From NCBI GenBank assembly GCA_018365455.1, contig JAGZJZ010000010.1:62001-126000 (forward strand): 64,000 nucleotides of DNA, in the 5' to 3' direction. Positions 26,754 through 34,972 of this stretch are shown here, one piece after another (positions within the stretch are counted from its first letter, which is position 1; every line of letters starts with the position of its first letter). The DNA is from Clostridiales bacterium (GTDB lineage Bacteria > Bacillota > Clostridia > Lachnospirales > Lachnospiraceae). Position numbers and translations under genes: made by a program. The notes beneath the pieces were generated by a model, which was given only the letters and a program-made list of their open reading frames with translations, had not been told where the DNA came from and ran no database searches.

Positions 26754-26978
26754 ATGGCTTGCGAGACAGTAGACAATACCACAGTTCCTTTTATAATTGA
26801 CGAAAGTTTGAAAATGTTTTATTATCGAGGTCTTCATGAATGGAATCGGGAAAAAGGTTATCTCAGAGACACATGTTTGACTGCCCAGGACCAGTTTAAA
26901 GTGTATCTGGATTATTTCAGGATTCCTTATTGCAAGGATGAAATAAATGTCAATATTATGGATAGAAAAAATCAGTAA
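26754..26978 (+). pseudogene. Short C-terminal gene remnant, possibly of a Fic-like protein
   Basis: The frame gives 74 residues with protein-like composition (FIIDESLKMFYYRGLHEWNREKGYLRDTCLTAQDQFKVYLDYFRIPY). I recall this pattern as resembling the C-terminal end of some clostridial Fic-family proteins, but the Fic core HPFxxGN is not present. No ribosome site precedes the ATG, and a terminator lies just upstream. I therefore read it as a leftover of a larger gene. The family assignment is weak. Confidence 0.35.
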
Positions 26979-27081
26979 CCCAGAATTATTGGATCGCAGT
27001 AAAAAGCTTATATGAAAACGCTAAAACTTAACAGAAAATTTGAAACACTGCAGAGCTTGTTAAGTTTAAATAATAAAAGTT

Positions 27082-27122
27082 ATCCCGGTAAACGCAAAGA
27101 CTTGTGATTCCCGGGATTTTTG
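27082..27122 (+). terminator. Intrinsic terminator
   Basis: ATCCCGG at 27082-27088 pairs with CCGGGAT at 27111-27117, followed by T residues. It has no clear intact gene upstream, in keeping with gene loss in this stretch. Confidence 0.65.
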
Positions 27123-27386
27123 AACCTGTTTGATAACAAAATATTAACACTGGAATTTTTGAAGATTCTCATGCAGTTAAGCAGGAAGATGGTTTGATGG
27201 ATAATCTGTTAGACAAACTCTAGAATTGCAATGATCCATCTAAGAACAAAATCCGGCATTTTATATGAACATCCATTACTTTCGTACAAGATGCAGTAAG
27301 TATTCCTATCACTCCCCTAAGAAACCACAACCTAATTACTCATCCACCCCTCATTCTACAAATTTCCCCATATTTCTCACGTTTTC
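27123..27386. other. Gene-free stretch in the guaA-downstream region
   Basis: AT-rich DNA with no frame supported by a ribosome site, no repeat and no RNA gene recognised. The region from 26575 to 27495 as a whole holds three hairpin terminators and one gene remnant but no intact gene. Confidence 0.5.
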
Positions 27387-27415
27387 TTGCTGAATCCCCA
27401 ATACTATGCTAAAAT
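27387..27415 (+). promoter_or_regulatory. Probable promoter of the asparagine-synthase-like gene
   Basis: TTGCTG at 27387-27392, a 17-base spacer and TAAAAT at 27410-27415, about 80 bases before the ATG at 27496. Confidence 0.45.
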
Positions 27416-27495
27416 AAACAAGTAAATTAAACGAATATCCTGGTTCAAATCCAACAAACCAGAAAAAAGATACTATATATGAGAGGGATACATAC

Positions 27496-29034
27496 ATGAT
27501 AAGAATAAAAGAATACAGAGGCCATATTCGCAATTGGGAAGCACTTTGCAAGCAACTGGATATTGACCCTACTTTATCAAGAGAAAACCGTGAACATGCA
27601 ATTTTAGTAAAAGCATATGAAACCTGGGGAAGTGATATGGCAAACCACATGCACGGAATGTTTGCATTTGCACTATGGGATGATGAGAAAGAGCAGCTTT
27701 TCTGCCTGAGAGACCAGTTTGGAACGAAACCGTTTTATTATTATGAGACGGAGGATGGAGAACTTCTCTATGGCACGTCTATTCGTAAAATTATGGAAAT
27801 GCCGGGATTCGTGAAAGAACTGAATGAAGAGATGCTGCAGCTATATCTGAGTCTTACTTATGTGGCGGGAGAAAATACGTTCTTTCGAGGTCTGAGGAAA
27901 CTGATGCCTGGTCGTTTTCTGGTATGGCAAAAGGGGAGGCTGACTATTGAACGTTACTGGGCACCTGAATTTCACCCAGACGAAAGTAAGTCTCTGGAGG
28001 AATGGGCAGATGAGATTCATACTACGCTTCAGACGATTATGCCGGAAGTAAAGTCTGCTGATGAGACAGCGGAATCATTTTTATCCGGAGGGGTTGATTC
28101 ATCTTATGTATTGGCGATGTCTGATGTAGAGATGACGGATTCCTGCGGTTATGAGGAGGAGCGGTTTGATGAGTCAAAGCTGGCACAGCAGACAGCGGAA
28201 ATTCTTGGGCGTAAGAGTTCCAGACGTGTGATTACTCCGGAAGAATATTTTGAAACGGTTCCCTATGTTATGTATAACATGGAACAGCCTCTTGGGGATG
28301 CTTCTGCCATTGTATTTGCCATCGGATGTAAAGCGGCGGCGGAGCACACGAAGATTTGTTACTCCGGTGAAGGTGCAGATGAGTTCTTTGGCGGATATAA
28401 TATGTATCGTAATGCAGAGCGCTATGGGGATAATCTGAAGACGTTTTATGTGGGCAATACGAATATCATGAAGGAAGATGAGAAGCGGAGAATTCTCAAA
28501 AAATATGATCCTGATGTTCTACCCATTGAACTTGCAGAGCGGATTTATGAAGAAACAGAAGGGTTGGATCCCCTTACGAAGATGTCTGCTGTAGACATAC
28601 AGATTTGGCTGGAAGGGGACATTTATTATAATGTAGATAATATGAGTACTGCTGCTGGTTTGGAAATCAGGATGCCCCTCACAGATACGAGAATTTTTGA
28701 CATTGCATCACGGATGCCTTCTAAATATAAAGTAAATGAGGAACAGAACAAAGTGGCGTTCCGTACAGCTGCGGCAAAAGTTCTGCCGGATGAAATTGCC
28801 TTTCGTAAAAAACTTGGTTTCATTGTGCCGATTCGGATTTGGATGGCGGATGAAAGGTATAATCAGGACGTTAGGGAGAAATTCCGCAGCGAGATGGCAG
28901 AGAAGTTCTTTGACATTGCGGAAATTAATGGGATTTTTGAGGACTACATCGCAGGAAATTCCGATAATTGGAGAAAAATATGGACGATTTATACATTCTT
29001 AGTTTGGTATGAATTATATTTTGTGAAATGTTAG
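27496..29034 (+). CDS. Asparagine synthase-like protein lacking the N-terminal glutaminase cysteine
   Basis: The 512-residue protein aligns by eye with AsnB from the middle of the glutaminase domain onward: GMFAFALWDDEKEQLFCLRDQFGTKPFYYY (about 54-83), PP-loop SGGVDSS at 197-203, SGEGADEFFGGY in the synthetase site and MPLTDTRIFDIASRMP near the C-end. AsnB normally begins with Met-Cys-Gly, and Cys1 releases ammonia from glutamine. Here about 67 N-terminal residues, including that cysteine, are missing. GAGAGGGA sits ~8 bases before the ATG and no upstream remnant is visible, so this may be a natural variant using free ammonia or a partner glutaminase. It could also be an old truncation. The synthetase half looks intact. 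Confidence 0.85.
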   Translation: MIRIKEYRGHIRNWEALCKQLDIDPTLSRENREHAILVKAYETWGSDMANHMHGMFAFALWDDEKEQLFCLRDQFGTKPFYYYETEDGELLYGTSIRKIMEMPGFVKELNEEMLQLYLSLTYVAGENTFFRGLRKLMPGRFLVWQKGRLTIERYWAPEFHPDESKSLEEWADEIHTTLQTIMPEVKSADETAESFLSGGVDSSYVLAMSDVEMTDSCGYEEERFDESKLAQQTAEILGRKSSRRVITPEEYFETVPYVMYNMEQPLGDASAIVFAIGCKAAAEHTKICYSGEGADEFFGGYNMYRNAERYGDNLKTFYVGNTNIMKEDEKRRILKKYDPDVLPIELAERIYEETEGLDPLTKMSAVDIQIWLEGDIYYNVDNMSTAAGLEIRMPLTDTRIFDIASRMPSKYKVNEEQNKVAFRTAAAKVLPDEIAFRKKLGFIVPIRIWMADERYNQDVREKFRSEMAEKFFDIAEINGIFEDYIAGNSDNWRKIWTIYTFLVWYELYFVKC

Positions 29035-29097
29035 AAAATGTAATTAATTATGGTTGTAACAGGAAGCTGTACATAACATATTTTCTTACGTTACCCT

Positions 29098-29150
29098 GAA
29101 ATAAGGGGGATTGGATGGAGCTGATACCCCATGCAGTCCCCCTTATTTCT
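29098..29150. terminator. Strong bidirectional terminator
   Basis: GAAATAAGGGGGA at 29098-29110 pairs exactly with TCCCCCTTATTTC at 29137-29149. A and T residues flank both sides. Confidence 0.85.
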
Positions 29151-29288
29151 ATTGTAGTTAAGACTTGATAAGGAAAGAGAGTGTGAGAAAAAATTATTTT
29201 CATCGTATATATGTCTGTTTTTCATAGATTCTTTTATTTTATTCGTACCTGTAGTCTGGTGGTGGCAATATACCAAAAGACATAAGAA

Positions 29289-29396
29289 TTATTTTGCTTT
29301 TACAGGAATCCATATCTCACGCTCATAACCTAACTCTGACATTTCCCCTTTACTATACCATTCAATATTTGCGCCCATGGCAATTTCATGCGCTGT
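29289..29396 (-). pseudogene. C-terminal remnant of a GyrI-like (AraC effector-binding) domain protein
   Basis: On the minus strand this 35-codon piece reads AHEIAMGANIEWYSKGEMSE and continues to a natural-looking end, EIWIPVKAK and stop. That ending pattern is typical of GyrI-like small-molecule-binding domains. An in-frame stop lies immediately upstream and nothing further of the gene is present. The rest of the gap (29035-29534) shows no other gene. Confidence 0.5.
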
Positions 29397-29534
29397 TTAT
29401 AGGGCAGCCATTATAATTAGGAGTTATTATTTGGTAAAAACAGCTGGATTTTATGACTCCTGTAGGGCTTAAAAAATATACTGAACATACATATAAAGAA
29501 CATACATACAAATCCAAAAAGAAGAGTGATAAAA

Positions 29535-31961
29535 ATGAAGCTATCGTTTAAAGACTACTGCATAAAATACCACAAAGAAGAAATGCTCAGGCAATGGGAT
29601 TACGAAACAAATAAACAATCACCCGGTGAGGTACCAAGCAGTTCTAAAATACCGGTGGCATGGAGGTGTGAAAATGGGCACAAATGGGCCGTGTCTCCGG
29701 CATGGAGGACCAGGTGTAAAAAAACAGACTGCCCGTATTGTTCCCATAGGCGGGCATCATCCGAATACAATTTGGCAATTACGGACCCTAAAATGCTGGA
29801 TTTCTGGGATTATGACAAAAATAAGACTGTGCCGGAAGAAGTTCTTCCACGTTCTGCTGTCAAATATTGGTGGAGATGTGAAAAAGGGCATTCCTGGTCT
29901 TTGGCTCCAAATGAGCAGTATCGTCTGGCAGGGTGTCCTTATTGCAATGGAAGCAGAGTTAGTGAGACATATAATTTAGAGACGCTTTTTCCGGAAATAA
30001 TAAAAGAGTGGGATTTTGAAAAAAATGAATTGGATCCCAGAGAGGTTCACCCTTACAGTGGGAAAAAAGTATTTTGGAAATGCAGTTTTAATCAGTCTCA
30101 TAAATGGAATGCAGCTATTGTTAACAGGACTAAAAATGCTCAGGGATGCCCTGAATGTAAAAAGCAAAGGAAATCATCTTTTCCTGAGCAGGCTATTTTT
30201 TATTATATGAAGAAGTTTTTTCCGGATTGTCAGAACCGGGCAATGATCAGTGGGTTTGAAGTAGATATCCTTATACCGGACTTCAAACTGGGAATTGAAT
30301 ATAATGGGGTATTTCATGAAATTTATAACCGGGAATCCTTTGATAAAAAGAAAGCGGAACATCTGCGTAGAGAGGGACTGGATGTTCTGACAATCAGGGA
30401 GTGTAAGAACCAGACCGAGAATCAAAGAAACAGCGAATGGGTGAATCCGCGCAAATATCCAAGTCATGACCAGAATATCAACCAGGAAATTATCCAGGAT
30501 TTTAGCCCAAAAGCGGAGGAGGCGCTAATACTGGAAACCGGAGTAATACAGTGTCAGGTGGATACTTCTTATAAATATATGGATGAGGTTATCTCTAAGA
30601 TTTTCAAATACTTAAATGCAAAATATCACTGCAATATTAATGGGGATATTGATGTGAACCGGGACAGGCATTACATTCGCACGCTTCTGGTAAATGGGAG
30701 AAAAGAGAATAGTCTGGCAACTAAATATCCCCAGCTCGCCAAGGAGTGGCATAATGAAGCAAATTGGCCGATTACGCCTGAGATGGTAAGTTTTGGTGAA
30801 GGGTCGCCATATGTTTGGAAATGTGAATTTGGGCATGTTTGGAAAGCGACACCCAATAAGAGAACGAATCGAAACCAAAATTGTCCGTACTGCTCCGGTC
30901 ACAGAGTAAGTAACGAGAACAGACTCTCTAAAGTAAAGCCCGGGATTGCTAAGATGTGGGATAAGAACAACAATGGTAAACTTACACCAGATGACGTATC
31001 AGTAAATTCCCATAAGAATGTCAGTTGGAGATGTGAAAAGGGTCATGAATGGCAAAGAACAGTGAAAGAAATGGTGAGGAGCGGGAAATGTCCATATTGC
31101 ACCGGCCGAAGATTTGCACGGGAAAACAGCCTGGCTAACAGGTATCCACATCTTCTGGAGGAATGGGACTGGAAGAAAAATGAGATCTCTCCGTGGGAAA
31201 TTTCCTATGCAAATAAAGTAGAGGTATGGTGGATTTGTGAAAATGGTCATTCCTGGATGGCGCGGGCAGCGAATCGCAGTATGCTGGGCAGAGGCTGTCC
31301 GTATTGCAGCAAACGTCTTGCCACTGAAGATGAAAACTTTGCGATCAAATATCCGGAGCTGGCAAAGGAATGGAATCATAGCAGGAATGGAGCGTTAAAG
31401 CCCCAGGATGTACGTCCCAGATCCAATAAAAAAGTATGGTGGATCTGCCCGCAGGGACACGAATGGGAATGCGAAATAAATAATCGTGTAATGGGGTGTA
31501 AATGCCCAAAGTGTCGCAGCAGATACATCCGAAATGGTGAGAATCTGATGAAAATGTATCCAGACGTTGCGGCACGCTGGAATTACAAAAGGAATGGTGA
31601 ACTGGACCCTACTATTGTTTCTGCTAAATCGGGAAAAAAAGTCTGGTGGCAATGTCCGGATCACCCTCATCATGAATGGCAGCGGAGAATTGCCCATGAA
31701 GTAGAGAGTAAAAAGGGATGTCCATATTGTGCGGGTTACCGTGTATGTAAGGAAAATTCACTGGCATCGTTATATCCGGAATTGGTAAAAGAATGGGATG
31801 AGCGGGAAAATGGAACTTTAAATGCTCATGATGTCATCTATAAGAGCCATAAAGTTGTTGGGTGGATTTGTGAAGAGGGACATCGCTGGAAAGCAAGTGT
31901 TGTAAGCCGGACAAGGGACAAAACACAATGTCCCCATTGCAGAAAAGAGAATAAGAAATAA
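29535..31961 (+). CDS. Multi-zinc-ribbon protein with embedded PD-(D/E)XK-like nuclease domain
   Basis: The 808-residue protein has nine zinc-ribbon (treble-clef) repeats of ~65 residues, each with WxC…GHxW and ending CPYC, CPEC or similar. They resemble the DUF4379 (PF14311) family. Three repeats come first (to about 210) and six follow (about 395-808). Between them lies a nuclease-like segment: a helix with Glu (FPEQAIFYYMKKFF, about 215-229), VDILIPD (about 240-246), GIEYNG (about 252-257), then KAEHLRREGLDVLTIRE. This is the order of a PD-(D/E)XK/Vsr-type core. DNA or RNA binding by the ribbons with cleavage by the insert is inferred. I start at ATG 29535 with GAAGAG upstream. It stands alone between strong terminators, like a cargo or defence gene. 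Its real function is unknown. Confidence 0.72.
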   Translation: MKLSFKDYCIKYHKEEMLRQWDYETNKQSPGEVPSSSKIPVAWRCENGHKWAVSPAWRTRCKKTDCPYCSHRRASSEYNLAITDPKMLDFWDYDKNKTVPEEVLPRSAVKYWWRCEKGHSWSLAPNEQYRLAGCPYCNGSRVSETYNLETLFPEIIKEWDFEKNELDPREVHPYSGKKVFWKCSFNQSHKWNAAIVNRTKNAQGCPECKKQRKSSFPEQAIFYYMKKFFPDCQNRAMISGFEVDILIPDFKLGIEYNGVFHEIYNRESFDKKKAEHLRREGLDVLTIRECKNQTENQRNSEWVNPRKYPSHDQNINQEIIQDFSPKAEEALILETGVIQCQVDTSYKYMDEVISKIFKYLNAKYHCNINGDIDVNRDRHYIRTLLVNGRKENSLATKYPQLAKEWHNEANWPITPEMVSFGEGSPYVWKCEFGHVWKATPNKRTNRNQNCPYCSGHRVSNENRLSKVKPGIAKMWDKNNNGKLTPDDVSVNSHKNVSWRCEKGHEWQRTVKEMVRSGKCPYCTGRRFARENSLANRYPHLLEEWDWKKNEISPWEISYANKVEVWWICENGHSWMARAANRSMLGRGCPYCSKRLATEDENFAIKYPELAKEWNHSRNGALKPQDVRPRSNKKVWWICPQGHEWECEINNRVMGCKCPKCRSRYIRNGENLMKMYPDVAARWNYKRNGELDPTIVSAKSGKKVWWQCPDHPHHEWQRRIAHEVESKKGCPYCAGYRVCKENSLASLYPELVKEWDERENGTLNAHDVIYKSHKVVGWICEEGHRWKASVVSRTRDKTQCPHCRKENKK

Positions 31962-31968
31962 TCATAGT

Positions 31969-32015
31969 TGGAACGGCAGGCTTGTTGAATGGCTTGCGTT
32001 CCAGCTTTTTTTATC
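31969..32015 (+). terminator. Intrinsic terminator after the zinc-ribbon gene
   Basis: GGAACG…GC pairs with GC…CGTTCC in an imperfect stem, followed by a run of seven T near 32007. Confidence 0.7.
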
Positions 32016-32246
32016 TTATAAATCACGAACAGAATTATTTACCTCATTTCGCTTTTCAGTTTGAAAAACAGCCTCTTTCCTGCAGTTAGAAAAATGTTCT
32101 GCGTCTGCGTCTTACTGCAAATATACGCTCTTGAAGACAGTATGATATTTATTCAACATATTTAAAATTATCTGCAGTATTTAGAATCATACAAGAGTCA
32201 AAAGTAAAGAAATACCTACCGTATTTAGCGCGTATTTAGAAAAAGC

Positions 32247-32298
32247 TTGACAAGTGAGCGAATGCTCACTATACTGTGGAGGTGAGCGGGTGTTCACC
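32247..32298 (+). promoter_or_regulatory. Strong promoter with two TetR-type operators, no intact regulator gene downstream
   Basis: TTGACA at 32247-32252, a 17-base spacer and TATACT at 32270-32275. The spacer is occupied by an 18-bp palindrome at 32253-32270 (AGTGAGC-GAAT-GCTCACT). A second operator-like palindrome, GGTGAGCGGGTGTTCACC, lies at 32281-32298. Such TGAGC/GCTCA palindromes are typical of TetR-family autoregulation. Downstream the frames close after a few codons and run into a minisatellite, so the regulator gene appears lost. Confidence 0.65.
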
Positions 32299-32380
32299 AT
32301 GATGCATTTTAAAATTGACTGCTGACATTTGTATGTCACGCCTTAAAAAAATTAGTTCGATTAGGATGCAAACTAGGCAG

Positions 32381-32690
32381 ACCAAGTAAACCAGCCAGAC
32401 AAATAGACCAGGCAGACCAAGCAAACTAGGCAGACCAAGTAAACTAGGCAGACCAAGTAACCAGGGAAACCAGCCAGACAAACAGACCAGGCAGACCAAG
32501 TAACCAGGGAAACCAGCCAGACAAACAGACCAGGCAGACCAAGCAAATCAGGCAATCAAAGCAAACCAGGCAGACCAAGCAAATCAGGCAATCAAAGTAA
32601 ACCAGGCAGACCAAATAAATCAGGCAATCAAAGTAAACCAGGCAGACCAAGCAAATCAGGCAACCAAAGTAAACCAGGCAGACCAAATAA
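32381..32690 (+). repeat. Minisatellite with 18-bp units in 36-bp dimers
   Basis: Units of 18 bp such as CAGGCAGACCAAGCAAAT alternate with CAGGCAATCAAAGTAAAC-type units, so the higher-order period is 36 bp. The left third is less regular, with GGGAAACCAGCCAGACAAAC variants. The plus strand is almost free of T. Frames through it exist on the minus strand but have no ribosome site or protein-like start. It lies between the orphan TetR-type promoter and the RnfC-like gene. Confidence 0.85.
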
Positions 32691-32758
32691 TTCAATAAAA
32701 CCAAAAATTAAACATCTAATTAAAATATCTATAATACAGATACAGAGGAGGCAGCATA

Positions 32759-33967
32759 TTGAATCATATATTGATAAGCAACAGTCAAGTTAATAAAAAT
32801 AAATATCTAAAAGCGAACAGAAATGCTTCACGAAAAAGCGAGCATAAAATTTTCTGCGTAGGTTTCAAAACAAACATATATAAATTAATGCGTTTAGAAA
32901 CCCAAGACCTGGTAGATTTAACGCACAATCCTAATCATGAAATTATCCATCAGATACCGGAAAATAAAACCCTCATTTTAGAGTGGATTCGCAATAGTGA
33001 GATTCGGGGGGTAAGTGGCGGTGGATTTCCAATATATGAGAAGATAGAGGCAGTACTGGAGGCGAATAGAGAAAAAACATATTTTATAATAAATGGAATT
33101 GAGTGCGATCCTGGGCTATTACATGATGAATGGATACGCAGAAACAAGCTGGATGAAGTTCTTTTTGGGATCAGGGCAATTTCCAGATGCGTAAACTTTG
33201 ACCGGATCATTCTGGCTTCCAGAAAAATGGTGGAAGAGATGTCAAAACCCATAACAGAAAAGACAAAAAAGACACCAGAAGATTTCTCACTAAAGTCGTC
33301 ACAGAACCAGCCACAAATAGAAGATGTCCGGCTATGGAACCAATATCCCCTGGGTGAAGAACACATATTAATCAAAAAAACATGAATAAACCTGAAGAAA
33401 AAGGAGATACCGGCGAAGAAAGGAATTATAATTTTAAATATCCAGTCTGTTCTTGCAGCAGCCCAGGCGGTGGCGGACGGCAGCAGGATCACGGACAGAT
33501 ACCTGACAGCAGCGGATTTGAGAAGCGGTATGGCTAAAATAGTAAAGGCACCTCTTAATATGGAGGCGGATAAAGTACTGGAGCTGGCAATGGGAAAAGT
33601 GGCTCATGAAGTATCATTTGCAGGTCAGGGGCTATTGAGCAGCCATCCAATAAGTCGAAACGAAAAAATTGACTTTAGTACTAATTTACTTGCCTATGGT
33701 GAGAAAATTTGGTTTTCAGATACCGAGGCTTGTAAGAAATTTGGCAGGTGTACGAGAAAATGTGTCCAAAAGGTACAGGTATCTAAGATTATCGGGGAAT
33801 TTTCCAATGGAAATATAACTTATAATCCTCAATTTGGTTCTGATAACTGCATAGGCTGCAATGCCTGTACCTATTACTGCAAATCTGGGATTAATACGAA
33901 AGATATGGTGGAAAAATATAATGAAAAATATAAAAAATATAATAAAAGAAATCAGGAAAAAAGATAG
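32759..33967 (+). pseudogene. RnfC-like electron-transfer protein gene with an in-frame TGA
   Basis: The start is TTG 32759 with GAGGAGG 8 bases upstream. The first 208 codons have RnfC-type features (GVSGGGFPIYEKIEAVLEANREKTYFIINGIECDPGLLHDEW, later YPLGEEHILIKK). TGA at 33383-33385 interrupts the frame, but the same frame continues without shift (INLKKKEIPAKKGIIILNIQSVLAAAQAV) to 33967. The downstream half contains two ferredoxin-like Cys clusters. The first is degenerate (CKKFGRCTRKC, one Cys replaced by Phe) and the second is intact (CIGCNACTYYC). RnfC proteins pass electrons between NADH and ferredoxin at the membrane. Loss of a cluster ligand and a nonsense codon point to a decaying gene. 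Selenocysteine readthrough is formally possible but unsupported. Confidence 0.7.
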
Positions 33968-34493
33968 AAAGCGCAAGAAAATTTTGTTGGCTATTTTACT
34001 CTTTACTTTTGCATTAAGTTTATATCTGGTGGAGTGGAGTCCGGTAGGAAGTGAAGCACTCAAGCAGTATAACAGCGGTTATGGTACATTTGATATGAAA
34101 TCGTATGACGCGGAGATTGTTGAGGAAGTTCTGACCATGATGCAGCCGAAAGGTTTCCTCGTTTATACGGTATATTTTATATGTGATTACTTCTTTATTC
34201 TTTGTTTTGGCTTATTGCAGATTGTGCTGACTCACCAGGTATGGAAGAGGACAGTAAGTTTAAAAGTGGTGAAAGTGTTGATGCTGGTACCGATCTTGCG
34301 GGGAATTTGTGATACTGTTGAAAATACGCTGCTTCTTTATGTGATACATCACAGCATGGAGGATTGTGATATTTTGATATCTGTGGCTTCGTATGCAACG
34401 AAGGCAAAGCTGCTGCTAATTGGATTATGGCTGGTTTTATTATTGGCAGGGGCAGGATTCAGGGTTACTGCACTGAAGTGTAACACTGCGTAA
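33921..34493 (+). CDS. Uncharacterised four-helix membrane protein
   Basis: I start at ATG 33921 (190 residues), inside the 3' end of the RnfC-like gene, since GGTGG precedes it by ~9 bases; longer starts would overlap further. A basic N-end (KNIKNIIKEIRKKDRKRKK) is followed by four predicted membrane helices (about 20-38, 75-100, 112-138, 160-180), and the C-end is short. I recognise no family. It overlaps the RnfC-like frame by 47 bases and may once have been co-transcribed with it. Confidence 0.55.
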   Translation: MKNIKNIIKEIRKKDRKRKKILLAILLFTFALSLYLVEWSPVGSEALKQYNSGYGTFDMKSYDAEIVEEVLTMMQPKGFLVYTVYFICDYFFILCFGLLQIVLTHQVWKRTVSLKVVKVLMLVPILRGICDTVENTLLLYVIHHSMEDCDILISVASYATKAKLLLIGLWLVLLLAGAGFRVTALKCNTA

Positions 34494-34712
34494 GAGACGA
34501 ATAAAAGTAAATCTAGAACTCCGATGAAATGTATGAGGCGGCAATTATTAATGTAAGAGATGAACAGAAGTAAATTTATAAACAGAATGTGTTAGCCCAA
34601 TCTTGAGCAAATGTTAAAGGAAGAGGTGAACAGAATAAATTTAGAACCAGAATATCTTAACCCAATTTCATACTGCGGTTAAAGGAAGAGATGAACAGAA
34701 ATAAATTTAAAA
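34490..34712 (+). repeat. Four degenerate ~64-bp tandem repeats
   Basis: Copies of a sequence like GGAAGAGATGAACAGAAATA followed by AATTTA start near 34490, 34553, 34618 and 34682. The rest of each unit has drifted. No gene is seen. Confidence 0.6.
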
Positions 34713-34773
34713 CAACAAGTCGTACCAGAATAGCAATAAGTTTAAATTACACACAAACTTAATTCTCTGCAAA

Positions 34774-34941
34774 AGAGCGTGTTGGAATATCCTGTACACG
34801 AACTGCACGCCCTAAATTGCAGCATATTTGCTCAAAATATGTTACATAACCAGCTATGTCCCACTATGTGCCTTTCATTTCAATCGAAACTTCTGAAGAG
34901 TGTGACCTACTGCTGACAGAAAGCATATAAGTATACGCTCT
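34774..34941. repeat. Dispersed MITE-like element, copy A (most diverged)
   Basis: The ends are AGAGCGTG and its inverse ACGCTCT; total length 168 bp. Inside are the family landmarks CTGCACGCCC, GCATATTTGC, CCTTTCATT, GTGTGAC and CAGAAAGCA, in the same order as in copies at 49237 and 59614. Confidence 0.6.
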
Positions 34942-34972
34942 GGAGATAGAGTATAAGTAATATTTTATTTCG

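Noticed and set aside
32269..32704. Hydrophobic minus-strand frames rich in VCLVYLVCL
   Set aside because: They are readings of the minisatellite with no start signals. Three overlapping frames are open at once, as expected for a simple repeat.
33383..33385. Selenocysteine codon in the RnfC-like gene
   Set aside because: No clear SECIS hairpin was recognised next to the TGA, and a nearby cluster cysteine is also lost, so decay is simpler.
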